The notes under the pieces were generated by a model that had not been told where the DNA came from, made no database searches, and was given only the letters and a program-made list of their open reading frames with translations. From positions 1 to 64,000 of the forward strand of contig JABSSW010000055.1 of NCBI GenBank assembly GCA_018902385.1: a DNA stretch of 64,000 bases, given 5' to 3'. Below, in pieces: positions 12,660 through 24,990 of the stretch (its first letter is position 1; every line of letters begins with the position of its first letter). The DNA is from Physcia stellaris (taxonomy: Eukaryota; Ascomycota; Lecanoromycetes; Caliciales; Physciaceae). The translations under genes were made by a program, and so were the position numbers.

Positions 12660-13960
12660 GATTATGTTATTGATTTAAAAAAAACAAAAAATCGTCGCAT
12701 GAATCAATTTATTTTTTATTTGAAAATGAATTTCGAATATTTCATTTTTACATCGAAAAACATTTAATTAACGATTTTATTCGATTTTCATAATTTTTTG
12801 CAAAAACGTTTATTTTGTTCGTCAAAAAAAAAAAAACGATAATTTACGATTATGTGTGAATTACAGAAATTTTAATGTTTTCACGATAAAAAATAAATAT
12901 TTTCTATCGTTAATCGATGAAAATCTAAATAAATTCAACAAAATCGTCAAATATATCAATATCGATTTGATTATTGTTTATCATCGATTGCGTATCAAAC
13001 ATGAAAACGAATGAAAAACAATTTTTCGTATTCGATATAATCATTTCGAATATAACGTATTTTTTTTCGATTTCATTAACGTTTCGACGACGTTTCAAAA
13101 TTTCATCAATAAAATTTTAACGATTTGTTTCGATATTAACGTCATTATATATTTGAACGATATAATAATTTATTCGATAAACGTCGAAATTCATGTCGAC
13201 GATGTCAAATGAATTTTTGATCGTTTTAAAAAAATAAATTATATATTGTTTTTGAAAAATGCAAATGATTCGTTGACAAAATAAATTTTTTTGAATTCGT
13301 CGTTTTTTCAAAAAATAAAATGCAAAACAAAAAAATCGAAATTATTCAACAATGATTTGTATTTCGCAACGTTTTCGACATCATGCAATTTTCGATATCG
13401 TTAATTTTTATCGACGATTCATTAAACATTTCAATAAAATTGTTGAATTTTTTGATCGTTATATTAAAAAAATCGCAAAAATTACGAAAAAATATTCGTA
13501 AACGCAAACGAAATCAAAATCGAAATCGCAACAAATTTTCGAATATTCACATTTTTTTGATCAATGAAACGTTGAAAATTTTCAAACGATTTCGCAAAAC
13601 ATTTATCGAAACATCAATTTTACGTCATTTCGATTTCGAACGTGTTATTCGAATCGAAATCGACGTATTCGATAAAAAAATTTCGAAATTATTTTATGTC
13701 AACAAAACGACGAAAATCATTGACATTTTGTTGCGTATTTTTCGCGTAAAATGATTTCGATCGAATGCAATTACGAAATTCATAACAAAAAACTGTTAAT
13801 TATTGTGATTTCGTTCAAACAATGAAAACATTATTTCGAAAACGCAAAAAAACAAATTTTTGTTTTTATTGATTTTCGCAATTTGAAACAATTTATGATT
13901 ACAATTAAATTGTCGTCACGTCAAATTCGATGAATTCAAAATTGAATCGATACAATTTTT
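12660..13960 (+). pseudogene. Element B reverse transcriptase and RNase H
   Basis: RT-like residues run from about 12660 to 13330. These include an I.LNDIIIYS-type active-site neighbourhood near 13150 and a downstream connection segment. The frame 13383-13754 has the Gypsy connection/RNase H pattern (LINETLKIFKRFRKTF, then an ILRHFDFER..RIEIDV block). Fossil with many breaks. Confidence 0.65.
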
Positions 13961-14226
13961 TAATCGATTATCGTTTCGATAACAAAAATTTTGTTAACGA
14001 ATTTTCAAAACGATTTGATCACATGACGATTATTAAAAAAACGTCGAAAACAATCGTCAAATTTTGAAACAATTGCAAAAATCATTGATCGCAAACTCGA
14101 AACGTTTCGAAAAAATGCGAATAAATGCGATCAAAATCATGAATGCGATACATGTCATAAAACGATTCATGAATGCGATACATAACATGAAACGTCGATC
14201 GCATTTAAATGATTTAACAATCGAAT

Positions 14227-14330
14227 CAATCAACGTTGTTTCGAAAATATTTGATTCAAAAAATTCAAAACGAAATCGAATTTCAATCAACGTTGTTTCG
14301 AAAACATTCGATTCAAAAAATTCAAAAAAT
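14227..14330 (+). repeat. Two-copy 57-bp tandem duplication inside element B
   Basis: The motif CAATCAACGTTGTTTCG starts at 14227 and again at 14284, so the period is 57 bp and about 1.8 copies are present. Just upstream (about 14140-14200) a second short duplication centres on CATGAATGCGATACAT. Both lie in the RNase H to integrase linker and probably predate decay. Confidence 0.7.
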
Positions 14331-14403
14331 TCAAAACATTCGATTGAACAAAAATCAAACGTGACATTCATAAAATGAAAAATTTTTGTGTTAAAATCAA
14401 CGA

Positions 14404-15690
14404 TTGTATTTGAATGCGCAATGCATAAAATTCGAATACAAATTGTTTTACGAAAAAAAAACGACATATAACGACGAATCAACATTTTCAAAATTGTTGA
14501 ATTTCGTTCGAAATTTGATCGATAAAAATCAATTCGTTTTTGAAATATGTCGAAAATTAATTATTTCGAAAACAAAAACAAATCATCGACAACACAAAAA
14601 TGAATTTTTGTATTACGACAACGTCGTTTACATTTCAAAAAATTTGCGTGAAAACGTTATTCGTGTCAATCACGATAATTCGTTCGTTGATCATTTCGAC
14701 ATCAAACGAACGTTAAAATTGATATGTCGAAAATATTATGATCGAATTAAAATTTTATCGAAATTTTGAAATGCGACAACAAATCAAAAACATTTACAAA
14801 AACATGCGTCGTTTGCAAACGAAACAAAATTTCACGACACAAATCATACGACGAATTTTTTTTTTCGATTTTTGAATTTAAATGAATTGATTTTTTTCAT
14901 GAATTTCGTGACAAAATTTTTTTCAAATAAAACGTGAAATAAAACGATTTACGATTCGATTTTAATGATTATAAATCGTTTAACGAAAATGATTTATTAC
15001 ATATCAATGATTAAAACGATTTTCGCAAAAAATTTGATCGAAATTTTGTTTCGCGAAATTATTCGATTTTACGATTTTTTTTCGTCAATCGTCATCGACA
15101 AAAATTTCATTTTCATATTCAAATACAACGATGCATTGTGTTACGTTTTGAAAATCAAACGTAAATTGTTAATCGTTTTTTATTTTTAAATCGATAAACA
15201 AATCGAGCAAATGAACAACGTTATAAAACAATTTTTTCGCGTTTTCGTCAATTTCGAACAAAATGATTGAATGAAATTGTTATTCATAATCGAATTCGTT
15301 TATAACAACAATAAATATATATTTACAAACATTTTTTCGTTCGAAATTATGTTTGAATATTCATTTCGCATATTTTTCGAAAAAACATGAAACAAAAAAA
15401 TTTAATTCAAATTCGCAAAAAAACACGTTAAACATTTAGTTGAATTGTTTCGAATATTGAAAAATAATTTATTCGTGACATAACAACAACAAACGAAATA
15501 CAAAAACGAACGCACGAAATCAATGTTATATAACGTCGAAAATTACGTGAATCTGAACGATAAAAACGTCAAAATTAAACGAAAAAAAAAAACTGAAATG
15601 AAATTTTTCGAATCATTCAAAATTTTAAAAATTATAAAAAATAAAATTTATCGTTTAAATTTATTCAAACGTTGACGCATTCACAACGTT
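14404..15690 (+). pseudogene. Element B integrase
   Basis: The frame 14404-14769 has the integrase zinc-binding pattern (LYYDNVVYI.KNLRENVI, then a H-x-DNS..DHFDIKRTL block). The frame 14965-15189 matches the core (IINRLTKM.YYI, FREIIRFYD, SSIVIDK.F and LKIKRKL). Clear Ty3/Gypsy integrase. Fossil. Confidence 0.8.
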
Positions 15691-15789
15691 TTTTATGTTT
15701 TTTTTCTGAAAAATTCAATTTAAAAAAAAAACGCGCAAACGTCACAATTTTTTGAATTTTTGTATTAGATTGAAAATATCGAATTCGAC

Positions 15790-15995
15790 GAAAACATGAA
15801 AATGAAAATCACGAAAAAATTTTATGAAATCGAAATCATTAAAAACAACAAAATTTTCAAAACAAATGAAATTTCAAATAAATTTTACAACGAATTCGAT
15901 TTTTATTATTTAATAAAATAAAAAAATTATGAAAACGCGATTTGAAAATTTGAATCGTTTGTTAAACATTTTCGAGAAATTTTGCGACAATTTCA
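15790..15995 (+). pseudogene. Element B chromodomain-like end
   Basis: The plus strand reads a FYEIEIIK start, then FYNEFDFYYLIK, in the place and with the spacing of the W-x-V-E..IL and YLVKW blocks of a chromodomain fused to integrase. This makes B a chromovirus-type Gypsy element. Fossil; the call rests on position and spacing. Confidence 0.5.
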
Positions 15996-16698
15996 CAACG
16001 AAAATTCAAAAAAATTTGATGTCAATAAAAAAACAAATCATCGAAAATCACGAAAAAAATGAATTGAAATATTTATTGCATATTAACATATTTTCGTTTT
16101 CAAAAATTTTGTGTGTTATTTATTGTTTAGAATTTACGACGCATGAAAAAGTTGAATCGTGTCAAAAAATTTTCAAAAATTGTTGTTCGATTTGATCGAA
16201 CGATAAATCGTTAAATAAAAAATGTAAAATGAAAAAAAAAAAAATTTCGAAATTTGAATATCAAATGCGATCGCGATTAATGAACGTTTGACGCGTTACA
16301 CATTTTTTCATGATATCGATGTCGATATTCGAAATAAAAAAATGAAAAAATAAAAAAATGTTCGAATTCAAAACTTTTTGTCAACAAGTCAATTATCAAT
16401 CATTATATCGAAAATTGTAATTGTACGAAATCAAACATTCGATCATGAAAACAACAAACAATTGATTAAATCAAATTATTTTTTTGAAACATTCAAAAAA
16501 ATGTTTTTTCAGATTTTTAACGCAAATTGATTATTGAATTCGAACAAAAATATTTCGAAATGCGAAAATCACGATTTCATAATGATTTTTCAAATCAATG
16601 CAAAATCAAAACAAACAAAACACGTCAAGACAAACAAAATACGTCAAAATTTCTGTTAACATGTTGATTTCAAAAATTTCGATGTTAAAAAAAACGTA
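15996..16698 (+). other. Element B 3' untranslated region
   Basis: AT-rich stretch after the chromodomain-like end up to the 3' LTR. A purine-rich run directly before the LTR (about 16685-16696) is a candidate polypurine tract. No gene recognised. Confidence 0.45.
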
Positions 16699-17017
16699 TG
16701 TAAAAAATAAAAATTCAGAATTTTCGAAAATGCGATTTGCATTTCGTCAAACAATTCGATTATCGAAATTCGAATGATTTCGAAAAAATCAATTTCAATC
16801 ATTTTACGATTCGATCAACGATAAATTCAACAAATTCATATTTTCAATCGAAATCGATCGAATTCGTACGATTGAATAAATAAAATATAAATAAAAAGCA
16901 ATTGCAAAACGTAATCTGTTTTGTAACGATTAATAAATCAATATATTACATTTCAAATTATACATTTCTGATGTCAATAATTCATTAAATTATATTATTT
17001 CTAGTACGAATTTTACA
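16699..17017 (+). repeat. 3' LTR of Gypsy element B
   Basis: 319 bp, TGTAAAAAATAAAAATTC to GAATTTTACA, followed directly by TSD TCATG at 17018-17022. Confidence 0.92.
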
Positions 17018-17022
17018 TCATG

Positions 17023-18440
17023 TCGCAATTCGACACATTTTATTGCAAAAACTATCAACGACTGTTCGACATTCTTTATTCAAATTTTCTTGCATTTATC
17101 AAATATTTTGAAAAAGATGTCGTTTACAAAAAAAATATAACAATTTATCGCGACGTCAATAGATTTTTAGCGAATTTTGTTTCGACGACGAAACAACATT
17201 CAAAAATCGAATCACATTTTATTGTTCGATATTGTTTTCAAAATTTTGCAAAACAATGATTTTTTGAACAAACGTCATATTTACAAAAATATTGAACGAA
17301 AAAGTTCGATATTTTATGCGAAACACTTTATCAGAAATTCGACTCGCGAACAAAAAAACACAAAACAATATTGCATCAACAAATTCAATTTGTTAAAAAT
17401 ATCGCATTTTCTATTTCATTTCGAATCGAAATCGTCGAATTTGCATCAAAAACGATGTTCAAATGATCGCAATACATACATTTTTTTTACATCAAAACAA
17501 TCATTTGTTTCATTTTGAAACATCAAATGCAATGAAAAATGTTAACATTTTTTGCAACATCGTTATCACGCAATGAATCAACATTGATGTTTTCACATCA
17601 TTTATTATTTTTTCAAAAATGATTTCGAAAAATTCATTTTCAAATATTTTTTTTACGATTTTATCAATTTTATCAATTGCAACATCAAGAAAATTATTAT
17701 TTTGAGTCGAAATAGTTTCACGCTCAATCGTTGCAACAAAGTTTTCGCGTTTTTCAATTTTTACATCAAAACGAATATCAAATATCGTGAAAAATGCATC
17801 ATTTATGTGTTCGTTTACTTCGTCGTCAACATCTTTTCGATTTCGAAAATGAAATCATATTTTATTATCGACGACTTGTTCGAAATGTTTGTTGAAAAAT
17901 TCACGAAATCAAATCGTTTACACATCGAAAAACGCGCATTTTCTTCAAACGTTTTCTTTTTTCATCAAATTCGAATCATTTTTTATTTCAGATTTGCAAT
18001 CAATCAGAACGCATCGATTAATCAAAATTCGAAAATTTCAAATTCGAAAAGTTTTCATCAATTCATGTTTGCGAAATCGATTCGCATCAAATTTTTATCT
18101 TAACGCGAAATCACGTCAAAAAAATCGATCGTTTCGTCATACAAAATGCTTTTCGTTTCAGAAGACATATTTTACACATTTATTTCACGAAAATTTTTTA
18201 TTTTTTATTCAATTAAATGATTCAATCAAGATTGCAAATGAAAAAATTTCAATCAATTCAATCAAAAATCGCGCATCATCAAGAATGCGTCGATTCGAAA
18301 TCGAATCGTATATTTGTTGAACAATATGTTGATCGTCAAATTGCAAAAATCATTTTTCATACATGTCGTCGTTGTTTTCGAATTTTTCGTTTTAACAACG
18401 ATTTGCATGAATATTTCAAAAAAAAAATTTGAAACATCGT
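17023..18440 (+). pseudogene. Zinc-finger cargo gene of element A, decayed
   Basis: Collinear with the intact island protein. A finger-like block (FYC.NYQRLFD...FLAFIK) lies at about 17036-17110. An LSIATSRKLLF..EIVSRSIVA block and an S.FSIFTSK block (about 17670-17790) match LSVATPRKPISWAEIASRPLVA and LPIATPK. A SYFIIDDLFEMFVEK block (about 17850-17900) matches PYLTVDDLHRMFAGK. A further C2H2-like finger (TCRRCFRIFRFNNDLHEYF) occurs at about 18363-18425; I do not see this second finger in the island protein. Fossil with several breaks. Confidence 0.68.
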
Positions 18441-18672
18441 TTCGTCGTCGTTTTATAGAATAGATTTTCAACGCATGAATCGATTCTGAAAAAAATTTAA
18501 ACAATATTTCTCGTTTCGAACGCAATTTTCAAAAATATTTGATCGAAATTCGAAAAATTGAACAGTTTTTTTATTTCTTTTCATGTATTATTAATAGATT
18601 TTTCGAAGAAATTCGCATGTTCTCGTCACGCGACACAACGAAAACGTTGTGATTTTTTTCGTTGATGACATT

Positions 18673-18823
18673 TGTTACGATAAATTTTCACATAGAATTG
18701 AAATCAAAATATTTTGATCAGAAAAAATTAACGTTTTGACAATTTGATTCATATTTCGCATTTTGTTTTTTAGATAAAAACAATCAAACATATTATTCAT
18801 TCACATCACGATTTATCGTAACA
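18673..18823 (+). repeat. Right LTR of element A
   Basis: 151 bp. The ends form a perfect 13-bp inverted repeat, TGTTACGATAAAT to ATTTATCGTAACA, followed by TSD AAACG (18824-18828). Confidence 0.87.
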
Positions 18824-18828
18824 AAACG

Positions 18829-20170
18829 TAATATTTATTTTATTTCGTTAATTGAAAAAATTTTCGTTAAAATTATCGATTGTAAATTTTTGTTCAAATT
18901 GAATATTATATCGATTTTCAATAAATTTCGAATGAATTCATAAAACGAAAATTTTATTATTTTTATATATTTATTAAATATTTACAAATATCATGTGTTG
19001 TTTTTTGATTTTATTAATGATTCAATCAATTGACAACATTATATAAATAATTTGTTGTTTAAATACATTAATGATTTTTGTCAAATATATTTGAACGATA
19101 TTTTCATTTACAATAAAATTCGAAAACAAATACTTAACGAAATTTCATTCAAGTTTTTCAAAAATTGAAAAAAATTAATTTTCAAATCGATATCAAAAAA
19201 TGCGAATTTTTTTCAAACAAAAATTTTATTTTTAAAAATCATATTATCGACAAAAATTTACGCATAAATTTCAAAAAAATGCAAAATATCGTTAATTGAA
19301 TTCGTTCAACATACATCAAAAAAATTTAAACGTTTGTGAATTTTTGCAATTTTTATCGACGTTTTTATTGAAACTTTTTCGAAATTTTTTAAATTTTTAA
19401 TTCGAATGATTAAAAAAATTGATTTCGAATAAATCGATTTCGTTGACGAAACATTCGAAATTTTGAAAAAACAAATAATCGAAATTTCAATTTTTTGACA
19501 TTACGATCGCATTCGTAAAATTTTTTTGAAAATCGATTTTTCAAATTGATATTTAAATAAAATTCTATTTCAATACGACGACGACGAAATTTTTTATTTG
19601 ATGATTTTTTCAATAAAAAAATAATTTTTGTCGAATGCAATTACGAAATATATAACAAAATTTTTTGATTATTATCAAATGTTTAAAATATTGAAAATTC
19701 GAATTCGAAAATATCGACGAATCGATCGAAATTTACATCGATTACAAAAATTTGAAAATTTTTATAACAAACAAAAAATTCATTTTTCGTCAAATGCGTT
19801 GAATCGAAATTTTAACGAATTACAATATCAAAATTTAATATCAATTCGAAATCAAAAACGTCAAAACAAATATTTTAATTAAAATGTTTGAATTTCGTTT
19901 TGTCGAAAATAACGAACGTAAATTTTATAAAAAACAAATTTTATTGTCATTTTTTCGATTGCAATTATGTTCAATTGACGTTTAAAACGATTTATACGAA
20001 CGCGTTATGCAAATCAATCGAAAAAACGAAAATTGTATTAATTATCGTCAAATTTTGATCGATGAACAAATTATTAACGAAAAAATAAATTTGCAAAATT
20101 GTTTCGATCGAAACGAAATTTTTTTAAAAACGAAAATTTATGAATATCAAATCAATTAAATTTTATGATG
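18829..20170 (+). pseudogene. C1 chromovirus RT and RNase H
   Basis: The same gene as 3535-3967 resumes here. The active-site neighbourhood near 19085-19130 (an F.QIYLNDIFIYNKI pattern), the connection segment (about 19300-19420) and the RNase H start (about 19540-19680) are readable. The 19628-19882 frame continues RNase H. A homologous stretch lies in C2 (23140-23540 and from 57118). Fossil, dozens of breaks. Confidence 0.7.
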
Positions 20171-21060
20171 AAAATAATTCGTGACGTTCACGATCAATTT
20201 TTTTGTGCACATTCGAACATGAATCGTATTAAAAAATTCATTAAACGTTATTATTATTGATTTAATATGAAATTATTCATCAAACGTTATATTCGTAATT
20301 GTCACAAATGTTAACGATCGAAATTTTTTCACGATGATTGTCACGAATTATTAATTTCATTGTCGATTTTTAATCAACGATGAATTGATATATCGATAAA
20401 TTTTATAATTGAATTGTTTGATTTCAAAAACAACAATGTTATTTATATTATTATCGATCGTTTAATTAAAAAACGTCATTACGTTTTTTTGTGTAATCGA
20501 TGACGATAATTTAACAATTCAAATTTGCGTCAAAATATTATTACATTACGTATTTCGTATTTACGATTTTTTTTTTATCATTTCAAATCGAAATGATCAA
20601 TTCGTAAATCGCGTTTGAAAAAATTTTTATAAACGATTAAAAATCAAATGTAAATTGTTTATTGTTTTTCAATTTGAAATCGATAATCAAATCGAACGAA
20701 CGAATCAAAATATCGAAATTCGATTGCGTTTGTATTGCAATTATCGTCAAAACGATTGAATTGATTGAATAAATATTATGAAATTCGTTGACAACAACAA
20801 TGTTTCAACGATTATCGAATTCATTTCATTTTTCATTAATAAAAATTATCATTTTCGAATGATTTTTGAATCGAATTTAAATGATTACGAAATCATTAAA
20901 AAACGTTTATTGATTAAACAAAACGAATTCATTGTCGAAAAAATGAATCGTATTATCGAATACGTCAAAATCAATATTGTCGATACAAAACAAAAAATAA
21001 TTGTTCGAATCAACAAATTTCGTTTTTTAATAAATTTTGAAATAAAAAATTACGTTTGAT
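20171..21060 (+). pseudogene. C1 chromovirus integrase
   Basis: Zinc-binding region at about 20190-20310 (H..F.C.H....RI..FI pattern), then core blocks. The frame 20778-21059 is a clear integrase C-terminal segment (MKFVDNNNVSTIIEF, then NDYEIIKKRLLIKQNEF, then EKMNRIIEYVK). The same block recurs in C2 at 58307-58489. Fossil. Confidence 0.75.
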
Positions 21061-21264
21061 TAAATCGTCGTCATATAAAAACGATTCGTTTTTCAAACAA
21101 ATTCGATAACAAAAAATTGAATTTATACAAAATGATCAAAAAAAAATCTCGTTTATGAATTGAAATTGTTGACGATATGCATATTCATTCAATTTTTCAT
21201 TTTTGATTGTTAAAATTTTTTTGAAAATTCGTTGAAAAAACAACATAACGATTTTTCAAAATCA

Positions 21265-21480
21265 ATTATCGCAAACGAAATGTTTGAATAAAAATTCGAT
21301 AATGTATTGCAATTTCGATATTATTATCATCGTTTTCAATATCGTTGCAAATAATCGAATTGAAATTTTCATAATCGAATTTGATATTATGTCGACGACG
21401 ACGAATTTCAAAATATTCAAAACATTGTGAATACGTTTTTCATGAAATTAATTCAAAAACAACGAAATTTGTTTTACGAA
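21265..21480 (+). pseudogene. C1 chromodomain-like end
   Basis: The plus strand shows a FRYYYHRFQYRCK-like block followed by a DDDEFQNIQNIVNTF block, which fits the second half of a chromodomain with its terminal helix. Homologous sequence in C2 at about 58730-58870. Fossil. Confidence 0.5.
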
Positions 21481-22422
21481 ATAATTAAATTGTAAATCGT
21501 TTATGATCGATCAAAAACGTTAACATAAATTCGTTACAATTTATTGTCAAATTGATTCAAATAAATTTTGTTTCGATTTTCAATTTTCATGTTATTTCGC
21601 GTTATTTACAATCAAAATTTACGTCGTATGAAAAATTGAATCATGTCAAAAATATTTTCAAAAATTGTCGTCAAATTTTATGAACAATAAATAATATAAA
21701 AAACGTGTTTTGCAATGACATGAATAAACAACAAATTGTCAAAAATTTCGAATATTTATAAATTCGTTAACAAAATTTTCAATTGTTTATTAATGACACG
21801 CGAAATTATTTGTAAAATTCGTTCAAAATGTTTGTTTTTCAAAAATTTAATACATGCATATTTCGTTGAATGCAATGTACGAATCAATTGTCGTATATGC
21901 AATAATATCAACGTGTTAATTTTAATAACAAAAATTTTATCGACACGATCAAATTGTTCGTTTCGTGATATCAATTTGATATTGCAAAAATTTTCAAAAT
22001 TGTTGACATGCGAAATCGAATTTTCAATTGTTTGTTTATCAATGTTCGTCGAAATTATTTTTGACGAATTGTATAAATTAATTATTTTTCAAAACATTTA
22101 TTATATTCACGATTTATCGCATGCAATATATACATCGATTTTCGCATACGCAAAAATATCAATGCGTTAAACATTGTTACGATGATTTTATTAACATAAT
22201 CAAATTATTTATTTTATCGTAAATCGATTTAATATTTTTACGATTTTTGACGAATCGATTTCGCGAACGAAATCAATTTCATAACATTTCGAATTTATTT
22301 TGTCATTTTATCAATTATTCAATTCAACGTCATTCAACAACGCATTTAAATCGCGCAAAACGTTCGTTCAAAAAAATTCAATTGATCGTTTCGAAACGAA
22401 ATTGAAAAAAAACGAAAAATAA
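21481..22422 (+). other. C1 3' region with polypurine tract
   Basis: Shared with C2 (59100-59615) and C' (9540-10785). It contains a frame at 21736-22170 that belongs to no family I recognise. It has two internally similar halves: a block with an IICKIRSKCLFFKN start and one with an IIFDELYKLIIFQN start, each followed by a NIYYIH- or AYF-like stretch. A purine-rich tract (about 22400-22420) directly precedes the 3' LTR. Confidence 0.55.
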
Positions 22423-22640
22423 TATGACAAACATGCATCGAATTCAACATTTGACAAAATTAATATCGAATTAATATTGTTATTTTATTATATCGAATGT
22501 TAAAGTCGAAATTCGACTTGACGCATTCAACAAATCAAATCTTTTACATATGTTTTTACAGATTTTCATGTATTTGTTTTTCATTTCGATATTTTCGTGT
22601 AATTATATAATAATATTATATTTTTGCATAATATTTTACA
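22423..22640 (+). repeat. 3' LTR of chromovirus C1
   Basis: 218-bp C-family LTR, homologous to 4959-5173, 10786-10997 and 59616-59833. More decayed than the C' copies. Confidence 0.8.
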
Positions 22641-23139
22641 GTTTATTGTTAATACATTTTTATCAATGATGTTATTTATTTAACATAAATTATTTAATAT
22701 TTAAAAATTGTTTGCATAATCAAATATAAAATATTTTTTTGTTATTACGATTGAAATTAAAATTAATCATCGATATCAATTAAAATAAACGTATTTTTAA
22801 AAATAACATGAAAAGAAACAAATATGAACGACAATCAATACGATATTTAAAATTAATTGTTAATTCAAAAAACGAAAATAAACAAATTATGTTTATATAT
22901 GTTTTGATGAAAAATTATGTCGTCGTAACAATCAATGTTTTTCGATATTTCAAAATTTTATTCGAACATCAAATGTTTGAAATCGATTACAATTTTTTGA
23001 TATTATGTTTTATAAATTCGAAATTGATTCGAATATTATGTACAATGATCAAAAAAATTAAAAATTGATTTCAAACGTTTCAAACGTTTTGATTGAAATA
23101 AATTCGATTTCGAATCGATAAACAATGAAATATTTTTTC
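22641..23139 (+). other. AT-rich stretch, no recognised gene
   Basis: Holds an 86-codon plus-strand frame (22808-23068) without recognisable motifs. It lies between the end of C1 and the RNase H-proximal piece of C2. It is not visibly homologous to C1, so an unidentified insertion or older DNA is possible. Confidence 0.35.
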
Positions 23140-23540
23140 GATACGTCAATTAAATTCGTTTAATTTGCATTAAAAAATGCAAACATTTATAAATTTTGCA
23201 ATTTTTATCGTCGTTTTATTAAAATATTTTTCAAATTCGTTAAATTTTTGATTCGAATAATAATAAAAAAATTGATTTCGAATAAATTAATTTCGTCAAC
23301 GAAATGTTCAAAACATTGAAAAAACAAATTATCAAAATTTTTATATTTCGACATTACGATCGTAATCGTAAAATTATATTAAAAATCGATTCGTCGAATT
23401 GATATTTAGATGAAATTTTATCGCAATACGACGACGAAAAATTTTCATTCAATGATTTTTTCAACAAAAAAATGATTTTTGTGAAATGCAATTACGACAT
23501 ATACGACAAAAAATTTTAATTATTATTCGATATTTGAAAC
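23140..23540 (+). mobile_element. Chromovirus C2, left piece (RT end and RNase H start)
   Basis: Aligns by eye with C1 19200-19685 (connection segment and RNase H start, including a YDDDE-like block followed by a F.FFNKKMIF block). The match stops at about 23540 and resumes at about 57118. This is the footprint of the Helitron inserted in between. Fossil. Confidence 0.7.
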
Positions 23541-23553
23541 AAATTTGCTCGTG

Positions 23554-23574
23554 ATTTTTTTTTAAAAAAAAAAT
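23554..23574 (-). repeat. Candidate 3' terminal hairpin of the Helitron
   Basis: A perfect palindrome of A/T tracts (ATTTTTTTTT followed by AAAAAAAAAAT) about 14 bases inside the inferred Helitron 3' end. Helitrons typically have a short hairpin 10-15 bases from their 3' end. A pure A/T palindrome is weak evidence and could be chance in such DNA. Confidence 0.35.
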
Positions 23575-24830
23575 TGTGTAATTTTAAATTTTAAACATTC
23601 GAAAATTTTCACGAAAACGATTTCGACGATTAATATTATTAATTTTACAACGTTCGCAATTATTATTTTTTAAAATTGTTTAATTGTACGATTATAATTA
23701 TGCATATGCGTAAATTTCGCGATCGTAAATCGTTTACGCATAAAAATATATAATACATAAAATAAATGTTTTTCGAAATTTTTAAAATCGAATGTCGAAA
23801 TTTTTTTTTATTGAAATTCGAAATTTCAACAATCGAACAATCAATATTTCGTATTTATACATTTTTTCGAACAATACGTCATTATTTTTTGAAAATTTTA
23901 CAACGTACGAATTGAAACAATTATAAATTTTAATTGCAATCGAGTTCGAAAAATGCGTATAACGATAACATTTAATTCAAATTGTATTTTTCAAAAAAAA
24001 AACGAAAAAACGCATGATTCAATTTCGATTTTGATTCAATTAAACAATAATGTCGCGAAAATCAAATTCGTATGAAAAAATTCATTTGCGAAAATGACAA
24101 AATTTCAAACAAATTCGATTTTATCGACGATAACGACGATCATCACACGTCAATTACAAATTATTTATGACATGTCGAAATTAACGATCACATACATGTA
24201 TTTTTATATAAAAAAATAAATCATACAACAATATTTGAATCAAATAATCGAATTTTCGCAATTTCGTAACAATATCAAATTGTTTCGTCGTTTTTCAATC
24301 ATTTTCAATGTTTGTTTTTTGATTTCGATCGCGCATGTTTGTATATTTGATTTAATTAAACGTAATACGTTCAAAAATTAAAATAATTTCGTAACATTGC
24401 TTTTTGAACATAAATTTCGAAAAACGAAACTTGTCAAAATGAAAATTTTTGAATTTTGTTATAAAAATTCGACGAAACAATTCAAAAAAATTTCAAACGA
24501 ACTAAATTCGTATTCAATTCGTATCGTAATATTGATTAATTGATACGAATTTTCGCGAAATAAATTGAAAAACAAACATTGAAAACGATGAAACAACGAC
24601 GAAACAATTTGAAAATGTTGCGAAAAATTTGAAAAATGCGAAAAATCGATTGAATAAAAAAAATGAATGCAAAAAAACAAAATGCGACATAAAAACGATA
24701 AAAAAATCGAAAATTGAATAAATGAAATGTTGCGAAATAAATAAATAAATGATCAAATTTCGTAAAACGCAATCGATTGACATTAATTTCGAAACATAAC
24801 ATAAATTTTAATCGAATTTAATTTTTTTAA
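23575..24830 (-). other. Helitron 3' non-coding part, nothing recognised
   Basis: About 1.25 kb downstream (minus strand) of the helicase end. Overlapping minus-strand frames at 24459-24802 are Phe-rich and look like composition artefacts rather than a gene. Confidence 0.4.
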
Positions 24831-24839
24831 TAGAATTTT

Positions 24840-24990
24840 TTTCATTGATGATTAATGATTTTTCGCGAAAAATCGTTTAACAAAACATTCAATTCAAATA
24901 TAACAATGTAAAAATTGTGTTTATTCGTGATTTTAAATACGATTACATAAAATTAATCATAAATGAAACAATTTCGTATTTGAATATTGA
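24840..24990 (-). pseudogene. Helitron helicase, C-terminal end
   Basis: The minus strand shows a NTKLFH..LIL.NRI..HE.TQFL pattern that fits the last Pif1-family helicase motif (H/S-G-Q-L-Y-V-A-L-S-R-V-T in intact relatives), with the Leu, Arg and His spacing preserved. It ends at the TSD of element D. Interior stops are present, so it is non-functional. Confidence 0.5.

Larger units (their letters stand above)
4399..17017 (+). mobile_element. Ty3/Gypsy element B with full gene order, fossil
   Basis: Bounded by 319-bp LTRs (4399-4717 and 16699-17017) and a perfect TSD TCATG (4394-4398 and 17018-17022). Plus-strand gene order: gag with zinc knuckle (11339-11850), protease-like (11992-12261), RT (about 12660-13330), RNase H (13383-13960), integrase (14404-15690), chromodomain-like (about 15790-15995). 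Its 5' leader (4718-4953) is cut by element C'. Without C' the element is about 6.6 kb, normal for Gypsy. By eye its LTRs differ at about 3-4% of positions. Structure is complete, coding is broken with dozens of breaks. Confidence 0.85.
3973..18823 (+). mobile_element. LTR element A, non-autonomous, carries zinc-finger gene; fossil
   Basis: Bounded by two direct LTR copies (3973-4130 and 18673-18823) and a perfect 5-bp target duplication AAACG (3968-3972 and 18824-18828). After subtracting nested element B, its own interior is only about 1.9 kb (4131-4393 plus 17023-18672). That interior holds the zinc-finger cargo gene and no reverse transcriptase or integrase that I can see. Inserted into the RT gene of C1. 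Broken, many breaks, but less CpY-depleted than the neighbouring pol genes. Confidence 0.75.
2271..22640 (+). mobile_element. Ty3/Gypsy chromovirus C1, fossil, split by a 14.9 kb nest
   Basis: Plus-strand Ty3/Gypsy element. The order seen is: the N-terminal side of RT (3535-3967), an interruption by element A, then RT (about 19070-19640), RNase H (about 19650-20000), integrase zinc-binding and core regions (about 20170-21060), a chromodomain-like end (about 21265-21450), a 3' region (21480-22422) and a 3' LTR (22423-22640). The left end and the 5' LTR were not found; gag presumably lies at about 2.3-3.4 kb. The same family recurs as C2 and lends its LTR and 3' region to C'. Broken, with dozens of breaks. 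Confidence 0.75.

Noticed and set aside
3973-18823. Element A ends read as terminal inverted repeats of a DNA transposon
   Set aside because: The 151-158-bp end sequences are in direct, not inverted, orientation; the inverted match is within each LTR.
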